Shown piece by piece: positions 54,044 to 62,537 of a stretch of 64,000 nucleotides of DNA. The translations under genes were made by a program, and so were the position numbers. Within the stretch, counting starts at the first letter, position 1, and each line of letters begins with the position of its first letter. Source of the DNA: JANQFV01 sp964468185. GTDB lineage: Bacteria > Planctomycetota > Phycisphaerae > UBA1845 > Fen-1342. Location of the stretch: NCBI GenBank assembly GCA_964468185.1, contig CAYXTR010000001.1:124001-188000 (forward strand), read 5' to 3'. The notes below the pieces were generated by a model. It was given only the letters and a program-made list of their open reading frames with translations, ran no database searches and had not been told where the DNA came from.

Positions 54044-54763
54044 TTACGCTGCCCGTGTTGCCGGCTTACTGCCCGCCCGCGCGATAATGCTCAGCTTGCG
54101 CAAACGCAGCCGCGGAAACGCCGACGGCCCCAGCGCCAGCATACTGACCTTCACCGTCAACACCGCCACGCCTGCCGCCGCAATCAGATCTGACAGAAAG
54201 TGCCGCTCCTGCGCGACACGCGACAGACTCGCCAGCACCGCCAGCGGCACCAGCACCCACGCCGACCGCGGCAGATAAACCAGCATCAACACCGCCAGCA
54301 GCACCGCCTGCGCCGTGTGCCCTGACGGCATCGAGTCAAACCCCGTCACGGGGTCGCCGAATACGGCAAAGTGATAGGCGCCCAATCCGCAGTCTGGACG
54401 CGCTCGCCCGAGCAGAAACTTCAGCAGGTGCACACTCGCCATACAGCCCAGTGTGGCCGTCAACAGCCCGATCACCGGCCGCCATTGCCGATGCTGCCCG
54501 AAGAGTAGCACGCCGATTGCAGCATACACCCACCAGTTGAACGGATACCGCGCCAGCTTCAGTATCCGCCGCGCCCACGTCCCATCGTCCGCAGCCTGCG
54601 CTATCCACGCACTTCCCGCGGCATCAACAGGGATCACAATCACAACCAGACCAAGCGTCAGCAGCGTCGTGATCCACCAGGCCGGCCACAACCCCGCCGC
54701 CGAACATGCGAACGCAGATCCGTCATAGAGATGCGGCGCTGTGAAAACGTTGGCCTGGGACAT
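54044..54763 (-). CDS. PAP2-family membrane phosphatase
   Basis: 239 residues with about six membrane segments and all three PAP2 motifs: KFLLGRARP (KX6RP), MPSGHTAQ (PSGH) and SRVAQERHFLSD (SRX5H...D). These enzymes dephosphorylate lipid phosphates such as undecaprenyl diphosphate or phosphatidic acid at the outer face of the inner membrane. ATG 54763. It converges on the hydrolase gene with a 20-bp gap. Confidence 0.9.
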   Translation of the reverse strand: MSQANVFTAPHLYDGSAFACSAAGLWPAWWITTLLTLGLVVIVIPVDAAGSAWIAQAADDGTWARRILKLARYPFNWWVYAAIGVLLFGQHRQWRPVIGLLTATLGCMASVHLLKFLLGRARPDCGLGAYHFAVFGDPVTGFDSMPSGHTAQAVLLAVLMLVYLPRSAWVLVPLAVLASLSRVAQERHFLSDLIAAAGVAVLTVKVSMLALGPSAFPRLRLRKLSIIARAGSKPATRAA

Positions 54764-54932
54764 CGACGCAATACCTTACCAGCAATCCGATGAGACCTGG
54801 TCAGATTCTGCCCCTGCAACGTGAACAACTCATGAGCAAACCGTATGGCTCGCGCAATCCGCCGTATTCGGCCTGCGATCGGACCACCCGGCGACGGCGG
54901 GTCAGACACCCGCACCACCAGACTCGTCAGCA

Positions 54933-56432
54933 CTACGATGCCTGATTCGTCGCCATTATGCGTGCGACCTCGCACGCCGGCCGCCGCGCGCCCCCTGTGG
55001 TCCCCTTCGCATCCTGGCGACCCGCCCAGCGCAGGGCATTCCAGAAAGCCTGTTGGGGGCCGGGGTAACGCTCGCAGTGTGGACTGAACACCACGACGCG
55101 GCCTGCATGGTACGGCGCTGCAAAGACGGCGACCGTGCCTTTGAGCTTCAGGTCAGGCTTGTCGGATCGTGGCAGATCCTCGGTGAACGTACCCCAAACC
55201 TCGCAAGTGCTGGGCAGATCCTCGAGATGGATCAGCGGGCCGCCGGACATCTTCACCGGAAATCGACCGGTCACACCGATGGCGTCGCCGGCCGCCGGGC
55301 TGAAGTCGACCCCGACAACATCACTGCCGGAGGTGCCGTCGCGGTCAAACCGGACGAGGAAGAGGTCGTGCGCGCGCGCGTTGGCAGCAAGGAATGCACC
55401 GGCGCAGATACCCACATAACCGCCGCCTTCCCGCACGAAATCACGTACCCGCCTGCGACCTGCGTCACCCAGTCCCTTGCCCTGTCGCGATGACGATCCG
55501 CCACCGAAGACGACCACGTCGAACTGTGACAGCAGACCGTCATTGATGTCCTCCGGACCGATCAACACTACACGCATGTCGCCGTGGTGCCGCAACGATC
55601 GCTTGATCCACAGCGGATCGTGACCACTGGAGCTGATCGCACCGTCGCCGTCGTAGATCGCCGCACGCAGCCGCCGGTCGGGTCGCGGCGGCAGGAGCGC
55701 ACCGGGTTGGTCGGTACACATCTCCAGCGCGGCGAGCAGACCATACACGGCCGAGCGCAACTCACGCGTGCGCAGTGCGACGCGTTGGCGTTTGCGTTCG
55801 TTCTTGGCCGAGGTGGTCACCAGGAAACTGCTGGCATCCGCGCGCCCCAACAGCCGCTTCACAGCCTCACCGCGTGGATGTGCACTGCGTGAGACGATCC
55901 GCCAGAGTGCCTTACCGTCCCCCGTCGCACCTGCGGCTCCGGCCCGCAACTGACCGGCAACCCGTGTATCAACGCCGGCGACCCTGACGGTCACGCCGCT
56001 TCGAGCCGGCAAACTGACCGAAAGCGGCGCGACAGTCGCGCCATACGCCGCGGAAACCTCGGCGTGAAAGTCGTAGTCCTCGTCCAGTACAACAATCCAG
56101 TCCGGCTGCACACGCTCCAGCAGCGCGGGTAGCGCCTCCTGTTGCCAGCCATCAGCTTCGGCTGGGTCGCCGCGTGCGTCGCCGAGGATGGCAAGGCCCA
56201 AGCGTCCCCGTATCAGCGACGCCCACCGGAGTTGCTCAGCGACCAGCCGGGGCGCGACGCCACGGGAGCTGTCGAGCGCCAGCACCAGCACCGCATCACC
56301 CGCATCCGGCTCAGCGCTGACCGCTGTGGCGGTCAGCGCGGGCTGGCCCGTAGCCGCCGGCAATACCAGCAGAACGGTTACCCACGCTGCGTATCGGCGC
56401 CCCATCCCTGCCAGATCCCGCCAGATACTCAC
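54933..56432 (-). CDS. Exported BPL_N (glutamine amidotransferase-like) protein
   Basis: About 499 residues. A signal peptide (AAWVTVLLVLPAATG) and an N-terminal region of about 230 residues of unknown fold precede a C-terminal BPL_N/class I amidotransferase-like domain: RLRAAIYDGDGAISSSGH, FDVVVFGGGSSSRQGKG and the nucleophile elbow EGGGYVGICAGAFLA. The domain is common in planctomycete secreted proteins and its activity is undetermined. GTG 56432 has GGAGG 5 nt upstream; GTG 56444 is in frame. It precedes PAP2 on the same strand. Confidence 0.75.
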   Translation of the reverse strand: MSIWRDLAGMGRRYAAWVTVLLVLPAATGQPALTATAVSAEPDAGDAVLVLALDSSRGVAPRLVAEQLRWASLIRGRLGLAILGDARGDPAEADGWQQEALPALLERVQPDWIVVLDEDYDFHAEVSAAYGATVAPLSVSLPARSGVTVRVAGVDTRVAGQLRAGAAGATGDGKALWRIVSRSAHPRGEAVKRLLGRADASSFLVTTSAKNERKRQRVALRTRELRSAVYGLLAALEMCTDQPGALLPPRPDRRLRAAIYDGDGAISSSGHDPLWIKRSLRHHGDMRVVLIGPEDINDGLLSQFDVVVFGGGSSSRQGKGLGDAGRRRVRDFVREGGGYVGICAGAFLAANARAHDLFLVRFDRDGTSGSDVVGVDFSPAAGDAIGVTGRFPVKMSGGPLIHLEDLPSTCEVWGTFTEDLPRSDKPDLKLKGTVAVFAAPYHAGRVVVFSPHCERYPGPQQAFWNALRWAGRQDAKGTTGGARRPACEVARIMATNQAS

Positions 56433-56461
56433 AATGACCTCCACACGACCCCCGCGACCCC

Positions 56462-57307
56462 TTACTGCGTCGTCGTCATGCGCAGCTGATCACCGTCAAC
56501 CTGTACACGGTACAGCGAAGGATCATCCCCCAGCCCCCAATACGATTCACCTTGCTGACCGCCGGCTTCATGCGGGCGCACCTCGTGAAAACCGCAGAGG
56601 ATCTCAGTGTCCGGCCCCGGCCGATTGAGCGTGATGCATGCCACTACGAGGTACAGCGTGGGCGAGTGCGGCGCATGCTCGTGGATATCCGCCAACGCGC
56701 GCAACGCCTGCAATTGCACGCCAGCGACGGCGGCGTATAGATAGCGGTAGGCCTCAGGCACTTGCGCCGGGTCGCGCAGCATGTCGAGGCGGTCCTTGTC
56801 CGCACACTGGAACGTATCGCGCAGCTCGAGCAACGCCGGCAGTTCGTCGCCGCGCAGCAGGGCGTGCAGGGCGCCGCAGGCGGCAGATTCGGTCTGATAA
56901 CGGGCCATGGGACCGAACCGCGTGCCTTCAGGCGTATCCGTGACAGCCACGTGCCCGTTCAGCTTGAGCAGGAGCACCTTGAAGGCGTGCCGGGAGGCGG
57001 GGAGGGCGTAGTGATGCTCGGCAACGCGGACAGAACCCCACTCATAGCGGGCCCCGAGGTTGCACGTGCGAAACGGGGCCCGGGCGGAGCGTTTCAAATC
57101 GGGCAGCAATGGCGCGACGAACTCATGTTGAAAGGCATCCATGCATTCAAGCTCCGATTCATCGGAGCAATTGACCTCCAGCGCGCCGACGACGGGGGCG
57201 TTCAACTGCTCAACCGTATGTCGCAAGGTGCGGCCGACATCGCGCAGCGTGTGTTCCTCACCGACCAGGGCCCGCAAAGCCGCGTATGCATCGTCGCGCT
57301 TCTCCAC
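56462..57307 (-). CDS. Conserved protein of unknown function
   Basis: 281 residues, no signal peptide or membrane segment. It has a Cys-containing segment (LEVNCSDESELECMDAF), RFGPMARYQTESAACGALHALL and a His/Pro-rich C-terminal half. GTG 57307 has GAGGA upstream. It lies 17 bp downstream of the aldehyde dehydrogenase gene, so probably the same operon; an accessory role to the dehydrogenase is only positional inference. Family not recognised. Confidence 0.7.
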   Translation of the reverse strand: MEKRDDAYAALRALVGEEHTLRDVGRTLRHTVEQLNAPVVGALEVNCSDESELECMDAFQHEFVAPLLPDLKRSARAPFRTCNLGARYEWGSVRVAEHHYALPASRHAFKVLLLKLNGHVAVTDTPEGTRFGPMARYQTESAACGALHALLRGDELPALLELRDTFQCADKDRLDMLRDPAQVPEAYRYLYAAVAGVQLQALRALADIHEHAPHSPTLYLVVACITLNRPGPDTEILCGFHEVRPHEAGGQQGESYWGLGDDPSLYRVQVDGDQLRMTTTQ

Positions 57308-57324
57308 GTTCCTCGTCCTCCCGC

Positions 57325-58767
57325 TCAGCGACCCAGTGCGCCCGGGCGATTGAGCACCATGGTCTTCAATTCGGTCATTTCCTCGATCGCGAAACGGACA
57401 CCTTCGCGGCCGAGTCCGCTCATCTTCACGCCGCCGTAGGGCATGCTGTCCACCCGCAGGCTGGGCATATCGTTGATGATGACGCCGCCGACGTCCAGTT
57501 CTTCGTACGCATAATGCGCATGATCCAGACGCGGCGTGAATACGCCGGCCTGCAAGCCATATGCGCTGTCGTTGGCTTTCTCAATAGCCTCCGCGAAATC
57601 CTCGAACGGTTCAAGCGTCGCGACCGGGCCGAATACCTCTTTGCAACTAACCTTCTGCGCCGGGTCGACGCGCTCCAGATAGGTGGCCGCATACATGGCG
57701 CCTTCCCTTCGCCCGCCACACAGCACAGTCGCCCCCGCATCGACGGCTTCCTGCACCCAAGTCTCCACTCGGTGAGCGTCCTCTTCCGTAATCAGCGGGC
57801 CAAGAAACGTCTCCTCGTCCAGCGGATCGCCCATCTGCAACGTCTCCGCCCGCTCCACCAGCCGCCGCTTCAGCTCGTCATAGACGTTGCGATGTGCCAG
57901 CACCCGCTGCACGCTGATGCAGCTCTGCCCCGATTGATAGAAAGCCCCGAATGTGATGCGTTCGGCGGCATAGTCGAGATCGGCACCGTCGTCGACGATG
58001 CACGCCGCATTGCCACCCAGCTCAAGCGTGACCCGCTTGTGGCGGGCCTGCGCCTTGAGGTCCCAGCCGACGTCCTGCGAGCCAGTGAAGCTGAGCAGCT
58101 TCAGCCGGTCATCGGTCACGAGCTTCGAGGCGTCACCGCCGGCGCAGGGCACCACCGAGAATGCCCCTTTCGGCAGATCGGTCTCGGCGAGTATCTCAGC
58201 GAGGATCAGGGCACTGACCGGCGTGGCGGTGGCGGGTTTGAGCACCCACGTACAGCCGGCGGCGATCGCGGGGGCGACTTTGTGAGCCACGAGATTCATC
58301 GGGAAATTGAACGGCGTGATGAAACCACACGGGCCAAGCGGAAAGCGTCGCACGACAGCCTGATAGCCCTCGGCTCTTGAACTGATGTCCAGCGGCATCC
58401 ATTCCCCGTAGATCCGCACCGCTTCCTCCGCCGCGATGCGGAACGTATCCACCAGCCGCGTCACCTCGCCGCGGGCGTGTCGGATGGGCTTGCCGGCTTC
58501 GATGGCGAGGGCCTGTGCAAGCTCCTCGTGACGCTGCTCGACCTGGGTGACCACGTGCTGAAGTATGGCCTGCCGCTGGTGGGCCGGCACCCGCCGCATC
58601 CGGGGAAAGGCATCGGCCGCGGCGGCGATGGCCTGGTCAAGAACACTCCCGTCGGCGCGGGCAACGCGGGTTGCAGGTTGCCGTGTGTACTTGTTCGTGA
58701 CAACGAGCTCGTCCGATGATGTGACGGGCTCGCCGGCGAGGTAGAGCGGGTAGCTGTCGCGCAACAT
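57325..58767 (-). CDS. NAD(P)-dependent aldehyde dehydrogenase
   Basis: 480 residues of the ALDH superfamily. FITPFNFPMNLVAHKVAPAI is followed by WVLKPATATP (cofactor Lys), FTGSQDVG, LELGGNAACIV (general-base Glu) and SGQSCISVQRV (catalytic Cys). EVFGPVATLEPFE and MSGLGREG are near the end. It oxidises an aldehyde to the acid; the form resembles the lactaldehyde/succinate-semialdehyde branch, but the substrate is open. ATG 58767 (MLRDSYPLYL) follows a GGAG; a strong hairpin ends 19 bp upstream. Confidence 0.92.
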   Translation of the reverse strand: MLRDSYPLYLAGEPVTSSDELVVTNKYTRQPATRVARADGSVLDQAIAAAADAFPRMRRVPAHQRQAILQHVVTQVEQRHEELAQALAIEAGKPIRHARGEVTRLVDTFRIAAEEAVRIYGEWMPLDISSRAEGYQAVVRRFPLGPCGFITPFNFPMNLVAHKVAPAIAAGCTWVLKPATATPVSALILAEILAETDLPKGAFSVVPCAGGDASKLVTDDRLKLLSFTGSQDVGWDLKAQARHKRVTLELGGNAACIVDDGADLDYAAERITFGAFYQSGQSCISVQRVLAHRNVYDELKRRLVERAETLQMGDPLDEETFLGPLITEEDAHRVETWVQEAVDAGATVLCGGRREGAMYAATYLERVDPAQKVSCKEVFGPVATLEPFEDFAEAIEKANDSAYGLQAGVFTPRLDHAHYAYEELDVGGVIINDMPSLRVDSMPYGGVKMSGLGREGVRFAIEEMTELKTMVLNRPGALGR

Positions 58768-58786
58768 GTGCTGATCTCCGCAAAAT

Positions 58787-58817
58787 ACCGCAGGGCGCCG
58801 CGGCGGCGCCCTGCGGT
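58787..58817 (-). terminator. Strong hairpin between LolA-like genes and aldehyde dehydrogenase
   Basis: A perfect 14-bp stem (ACCGCAGGGCGCCG with CGGCGCCCTGCGGT) and a 3-nt loop, followed on the minus strand by ATTTTG. It most likely ends transcription of the two LolA-like genes. Because it sits only 19 bp before the aldehyde dehydrogenase ATG, it could also act as an attenuator in that leader. Confidence 0.65.
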
Positions 58818-58974
58818 GGAGTCTCACGGCGTCAGGCGGCTGCCGCTACTGCACCTGCTCGTAAGGTCTGCATCATGAGTCGGGCGGGTATCGCGACCGC
58901 CAGCAGCCGGTTTCGCGGCGGGCAGGGACACCCGCCCCACCCCGCATAAGATGCGAACAGTTTGAGAAACTACA

Positions 58975-59817
58975 CTAGTCGTCCGATTTCTCTTTGCTCT
59001 CCTCCAGCGCCCGATCGACGGCGGATGGGGGCCGGAACTTCGAATCCGGGATATCGACGTTGTGCTCGATCGTCTCATAGGTGAACGTCAGCACCTGCTC
59101 CTGCTCACCGACCTTGATCGTGCGGACGATCTTGGTCGGGATCTTCACGCCGTCGACCACGCGGTACTCCTGGGTGACCGTCTCCATCGTGGCCGTACCA
59201 TTGGGCGTTTCGTTGGTTTCGACCATCTTCACCGGCAGGCCGTTCTTACGGTTGTAATAAACGAACCGCTCCTTCCCGGCCTTGGGCTTGATGCGCACCT
59301 TGTAGCAGGACTTGCCGTCGGCCGTTTCCTTGGCGACGGTCTCGACGCTCGCGAGCATGTCCTTCCAGTAAAGGAGCTCATTGAAGCGCGCATCGGCCAG
59401 CCGCTCCTCCTTATCCTCGCCTTCCATGACCGTCGCGTTCCCACGCGGGCCAACGGACCAGCAGACGCCCTCATAGCAGCCGCTCCTGATCATGCCGCCG
59501 CCACCGGCGATACTGATTTCGACGTACATGTCGTTGGGAGCGCGCTCCCAACGTCGCAGCGCGCCGTCCATCAGGGTCTGGCCGCCCATTTCCATCGTAA
59601 GCCGTCCTTTGGAGACGCGCGACGTCAGCTTCTCAAACGCCGCCCGTCCGCCGCGGGCCTCGATCGTCTTTTCCATGATCTTCTCGGCCGGCGGGAGCTT
59701 CTCCTGAGCATCCGCGATAACGGAACCGGCCCATAGCAATAGCGCCATACCACTCACGACCGCCATACCGCGCGCCGCTTGCCGCCACTGCTGACCACTT
59801 TGGTTTGTCAGCATCAT
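58975..59817 (-). CDS. LolA/LppX-like exported protein (second of tandem pair)
   Basis: 280 residues. Signal peptide MAVVSGMALLLWAGSVIADA, then a beta-rich domain opening with a helix (AEKIMEKTIEARGGRAAFEKL) and running through FVYYNRKNGLPVKMVETNE and RVVDGVKIPTKIVRTIK. These features recall outer-membrane lipoprotein-sorting (LolA-like) folds that bind acyl chains. ATG 59817 has AGGAAGG 6 nt upstream. It shares architecture and a similar charged C-terminus with the gene 66 bp upstream. Confidence 0.78.
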   Translation of the reverse strand: MMLTNQSGQQWRQAARGMAVVSGMALLLWAGSVIADAQEKLPPAEKIMEKTIEARGGRAAFEKLTSRVSKGRLTMEMGGQTLMDGALRRWERAPNDMYVEISIAGGGGMIRSGCYEGVCWSVGPRGNATVMEGEDKEERLADARFNELLYWKDMLASVETVAKETADGKSCYKVRIKPKAGKERFVYYNRKNGLPVKMVETNETPNGTATMETVTQEYRVVDGVKIPTKIVRTIKVGEQEQVLTFTYETIEHNVDIPDSKFRPPSAVDRALEESKEKSDD

Positions 59818-59883
59818 TCTGCACCTTCCTCTCATGTTCTATTGCGCTCGGCTGGCGACGTCGCTCACGTGGCGAGCCGCTGC

Positions 59884-60693
59884 TTAGCTATCGCTCTTCT
59901 CCTTCTGCCGGTCCACCAGGGCCTGGACGGGCTTGGGCAGTTCAAACTTCTCGCCGGGGATCTTGGGGTTGTTTTCGATCTTCTGAATCGTGATGGTCTG
60001 CTGCATCCCGACCATGGACTGGGAGATCTCGTGGGCGATCTTGACGCCGTCGATGTCCCGGTAGTTGTTCATGAAGACCTCGATCGGAATCTCGCCCATC
60101 TGGCTCTTGAAGACCATCTCCATCTTCACGGGCAGGTACGTCTCCTTGTCATAGAAGACATACTCCGGATCGCCGGTCTTGGGCGTCAATTTCACCTTGT
60201 AGGCCGGGCTGCCCTTGACGTCCTCCACGCCGACGGTCTCGGCACCCTTGTAGTATTCTTTCCAGTGCAGGATCGCGTTGAACCGCGACTGACGCTCATT
60301 GATCGCCTTCTCGTCACCCTCCAGGATCCGCGCGCCGGTCATCTGCGAGAACTCCCAGTGCACATCGCCGTTGGTGCCGCTCTCGATACGCCCCATACCC
60401 GGAATCTCGATGATCTTGTACTGCTTGTCGGGCGCCTGCTCGAACGCCTGGACGGTGCCCTGGAGCTTCTGCGCCGGGACCTCGAACTTGCCGCGTGAGA
60501 CCCGCGACGTGACCTTCTCCATCGCCTCGCGACCGCCTTGCGCGTCGATGGTCCGCTTGATAATCTCCTCCCCCGACGGCAGCTTGTCATCATCCTGGGC
60601 CAAGCTCACCGGCGCCAGCAGCCACACCGCCAACAGCGCCACGCTCATCCCCAGCACGCCCACACTTCGTCCGCTGATCTTCTTCACGTTCAT
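59884..60693 (-). CDS. LolA/LppX-like exported protein (first of tandem pair)
   Basis: 269 residues. Signal peptide SVALLAVWLLAPVSLAQ; mature part starts with GEEIIKRTIDAQGGREAMEK and continues with YVFYDKETYLPVKMEMVFK and RDIDGVKIAHEISQS. These align with the downstream gene in order, indicating a tandem duplication followed by divergence. ATG 60693 has AGGAGA 8 nt upstream. It may carry or sense lipid; there is no LolB-like gene in view. Confidence 0.78.
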   Translation of the reverse strand: MNVKKISGRSVGVLGMSVALLAVWLLAPVSLAQDDDKLPSGEEIIKRTIDAQGGREAMEKVTSRVSRGKFEVPAQKLQGTVQAFEQAPDKQYKIIEIPGMGRIESGTNGDVHWEFSQMTGARILEGDEKAINERQSRFNAILHWKEYYKGAETVGVEDVKGSPAYKVKLTPKTGDPEYVFYDKETYLPVKMEMVFKSQMGEIPIEVFMNNYRDIDGVKIAHEISQSMVGMQQTITIQKIENNPKIPGEKFELPKPVQALVDRQKEKSDS

Positions 60694-60788
60694 GTTGCTG
60701 TCTCCTGCCGAAGCCGACATCTCGGACCGGCTTCAAGTGATTCGCATTACACGGCGCCCCGGTGCCCCGTGACGCAGTCAGAGAACCT

Positions 60789-62222
60789 TTACTGAGAGTC
60801 TATCCATGCCAGTGCCTTCTCCAGCACCGGATCCTGGCCCTGCAACAGCGCCGCCCGCGACGGCACGACCTTCTCATCCGGTACAACGCCGTTGCCTTCC
60901 AGCCGCCGCCCGCTCTGGGAGATGTAGTTCGCAGTCGCGTATTGAAAACCATCCCCATTCGGCAGCCGCTCGAACACCGACGGCAGAGCCGCCCCGGCCG
61001 TCTGCGTGCCAAACACCCGCGCCCGGCCCAGATCCTGCAAGCCGGCGGCCAGAATCTCCGCGGTCGAGCCCGTACATCCATCGGTCAAAATCGCCAGCGG
61101 CCCCTGATACACGTCGGCCCGCGAGAACACGATGAATTTCAGGTCGGTGTCGCGCGTGTGCATGACACCCAGCGGCTCATCCGTCGGCTCGACAAACCAG
61201 CCGGCCATGCCCATCGCAAACGCCCCGATGCCACCGGGATTGCCGCGCAGGTCGAGCACGACACCCTCAGCATCCATGAACGTCTCCATGGACGCGTTGA
61301 AGTTGACCATGAGCGTCGCCGGGTCCATGAAGATATTGAAGTGAATGTACCCCACGTCACCCGCCAATCGGCGTGATTCAAAATACATGTACATGGTCGG
61401 CATGTAGCCGAGTGAGACGGGCCGTCCCTCCGGCGCCACCCGCGGCAGGCGCAATGTGACTTCCGTGTCTTCGCCAGAGCGGAACTTCACATCGACCTGC
61501 GTACCCACGTCGCCGACGAGCCGGGCCATGATCGCGCCGACCAGGCGGGCCTGACGCAGCGTCGAGCCGGCGTATTCCTCGTCCAGGGTATCCACAAGCG
61601 GGGCCAGCGCTTCGTCGTTGATCGCCAGCATCTCCCACCCCGGCCGGACGAGCAGCGTCGGTCCCTCGACGTCCTTCCGCACCTGCGTGACCAGCACACG
61701 CCCGTCATAGACACGCACCGTCAAGCCGGGATGACCCTCCGCCGCCGGCTCGTCCGCCGGTGCGGTTTCGATATCCTGCTCCTCCTCCGGCTTGTCCATC
61801 TTGGCATACACTTCGCCGGGGATGATGCCGAAATGTGATTGCCCGAGCCGGTGAATCGCCTCCCGCATCAACGCGCGGGCTTCACGCATCGTGCGGGCCT
61901 GCTTGACCTTGGGACGCAGTTCTTCACGCACCGCTTCCCAGTCAATGCCGCCGAGGTGCTCGTCCCAATGACGATCGCGCACGAGTTCCCACATCTTGTC
62001 GAAGGCCGCCAGGTTTGCCGCCCGCTGCGCTTCACTGAGCTGGGCGCTGGGCTGTGAGCGCGATCTCTCGGGCGCAGCGGTCTTTTCCGTCGTGCCTGTA
62101 TCCTGGTCAGCACGCTGTGTGCAGCCAGTGAGCATCGTCGCCGCCAGAATCAGCCCACCGGCCGCCAGGCCGAGCCTGCGGGTCACCCATGCAGGTAACG
62201 CGGGGGTATTGCCAGATTTCAA
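60789..62222 (-). CDS. S41 (CtpA-like) peptidase lipoprotein with PDZ domain
   Basis: 477 residues. Lipoprotein signal LAAGGLILAATMLTGC, an N-terminal helical region (AFDKMWELVRDRHWDEH), a PDZ-like part (VRPGWEMLAINDEALAP) and the S41 catalytic domain. The last includes VVLDLRGNPGGIGAFAMG and LTDGCTGSTAEILAAGL, where the family Ser is followed four residues later by its Glu, and GTQTAGAALPS. It cleaves or trims exported proteins. TTG 62222 is chosen: GGAGG lies 5 nt upstream and the lipoprotein signal follows; GTG 62186 is possible. Confidence 0.86.
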   Translation of the reverse strand: MKSGNTPALPAWVTRRLGLAAGGLILAATMLTGCTQRADQDTGTTEKTAAPERSRSQPSAQLSEAQRAANLAAFDKMWELVRDRHWDEHLGGIDWEAVREELRPKVKQARTMREARALMREAIHRLGQSHFGIIPGEVYAKMDKPEEEQDIETAPADEPAAEGHPGLTVRVYDGRVLVTQVRKDVEGPTLLVRPGWEMLAINDEALAPLVDTLDEEYAGSTLRQARLVGAIMARLVGDVGTQVDVKFRSGEDTEVTLRLPRVAPEGRPVSLGYMPTMYMYFESRRLAGDVGYIHFNIFMDPATLMVNFNASMETFMDAEGVVLDLRGNPGGIGAFAMGMAGWFVEPTDEPLGVMHTRDTDLKFIVFSRADVYQGPLAILTDGCTGSTAEILAAGLQDLGRARVFGTQTAGAALPSVFERLPNGDGFQYATANYISQSGRRLEGNGVVPDEKVVPSRAALLQGQDPVLEKALAWIDSQ

Positions 62223-62537
62223 GATCGCCTCCAGATTCTCAGGTAGCGACCCACGCCGGCCGGCCCGGCCAGCCGCAGGTCCGGATTGGCGACTGTAACA
62301 CCCACCCTTCCGCCGAACAAGCGCGGCTCTTCCGCACCGCTCCCGCAGCGACAAATCGTGACAAATCGGCACAGTCTCGCACGTCACCACGGCTTTTCGC
62401 CAACGTTGCCGGACACCAGCGGGAACTCCGCAACCGCGCCGGCGTCCAACCGTATGACCGTCGGGGCGGGTAGCTCGCGGGCCTTGCCCGTCGCACAACC
62501 GTGAACCCTGCCAGAACTTCGGATCGGAGGTCTCACG
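62223..62537. other. Divergent intergenic region, no gene
   Basis: About 315 bases between the S41 gene (minus) and the VIT/vWA gene (plus). It holds the SD of each gene at its ends. Open frames crossing it are extensions without initiation signals. No clear promoter or RNA fold stood out. Confidence 0.5.
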
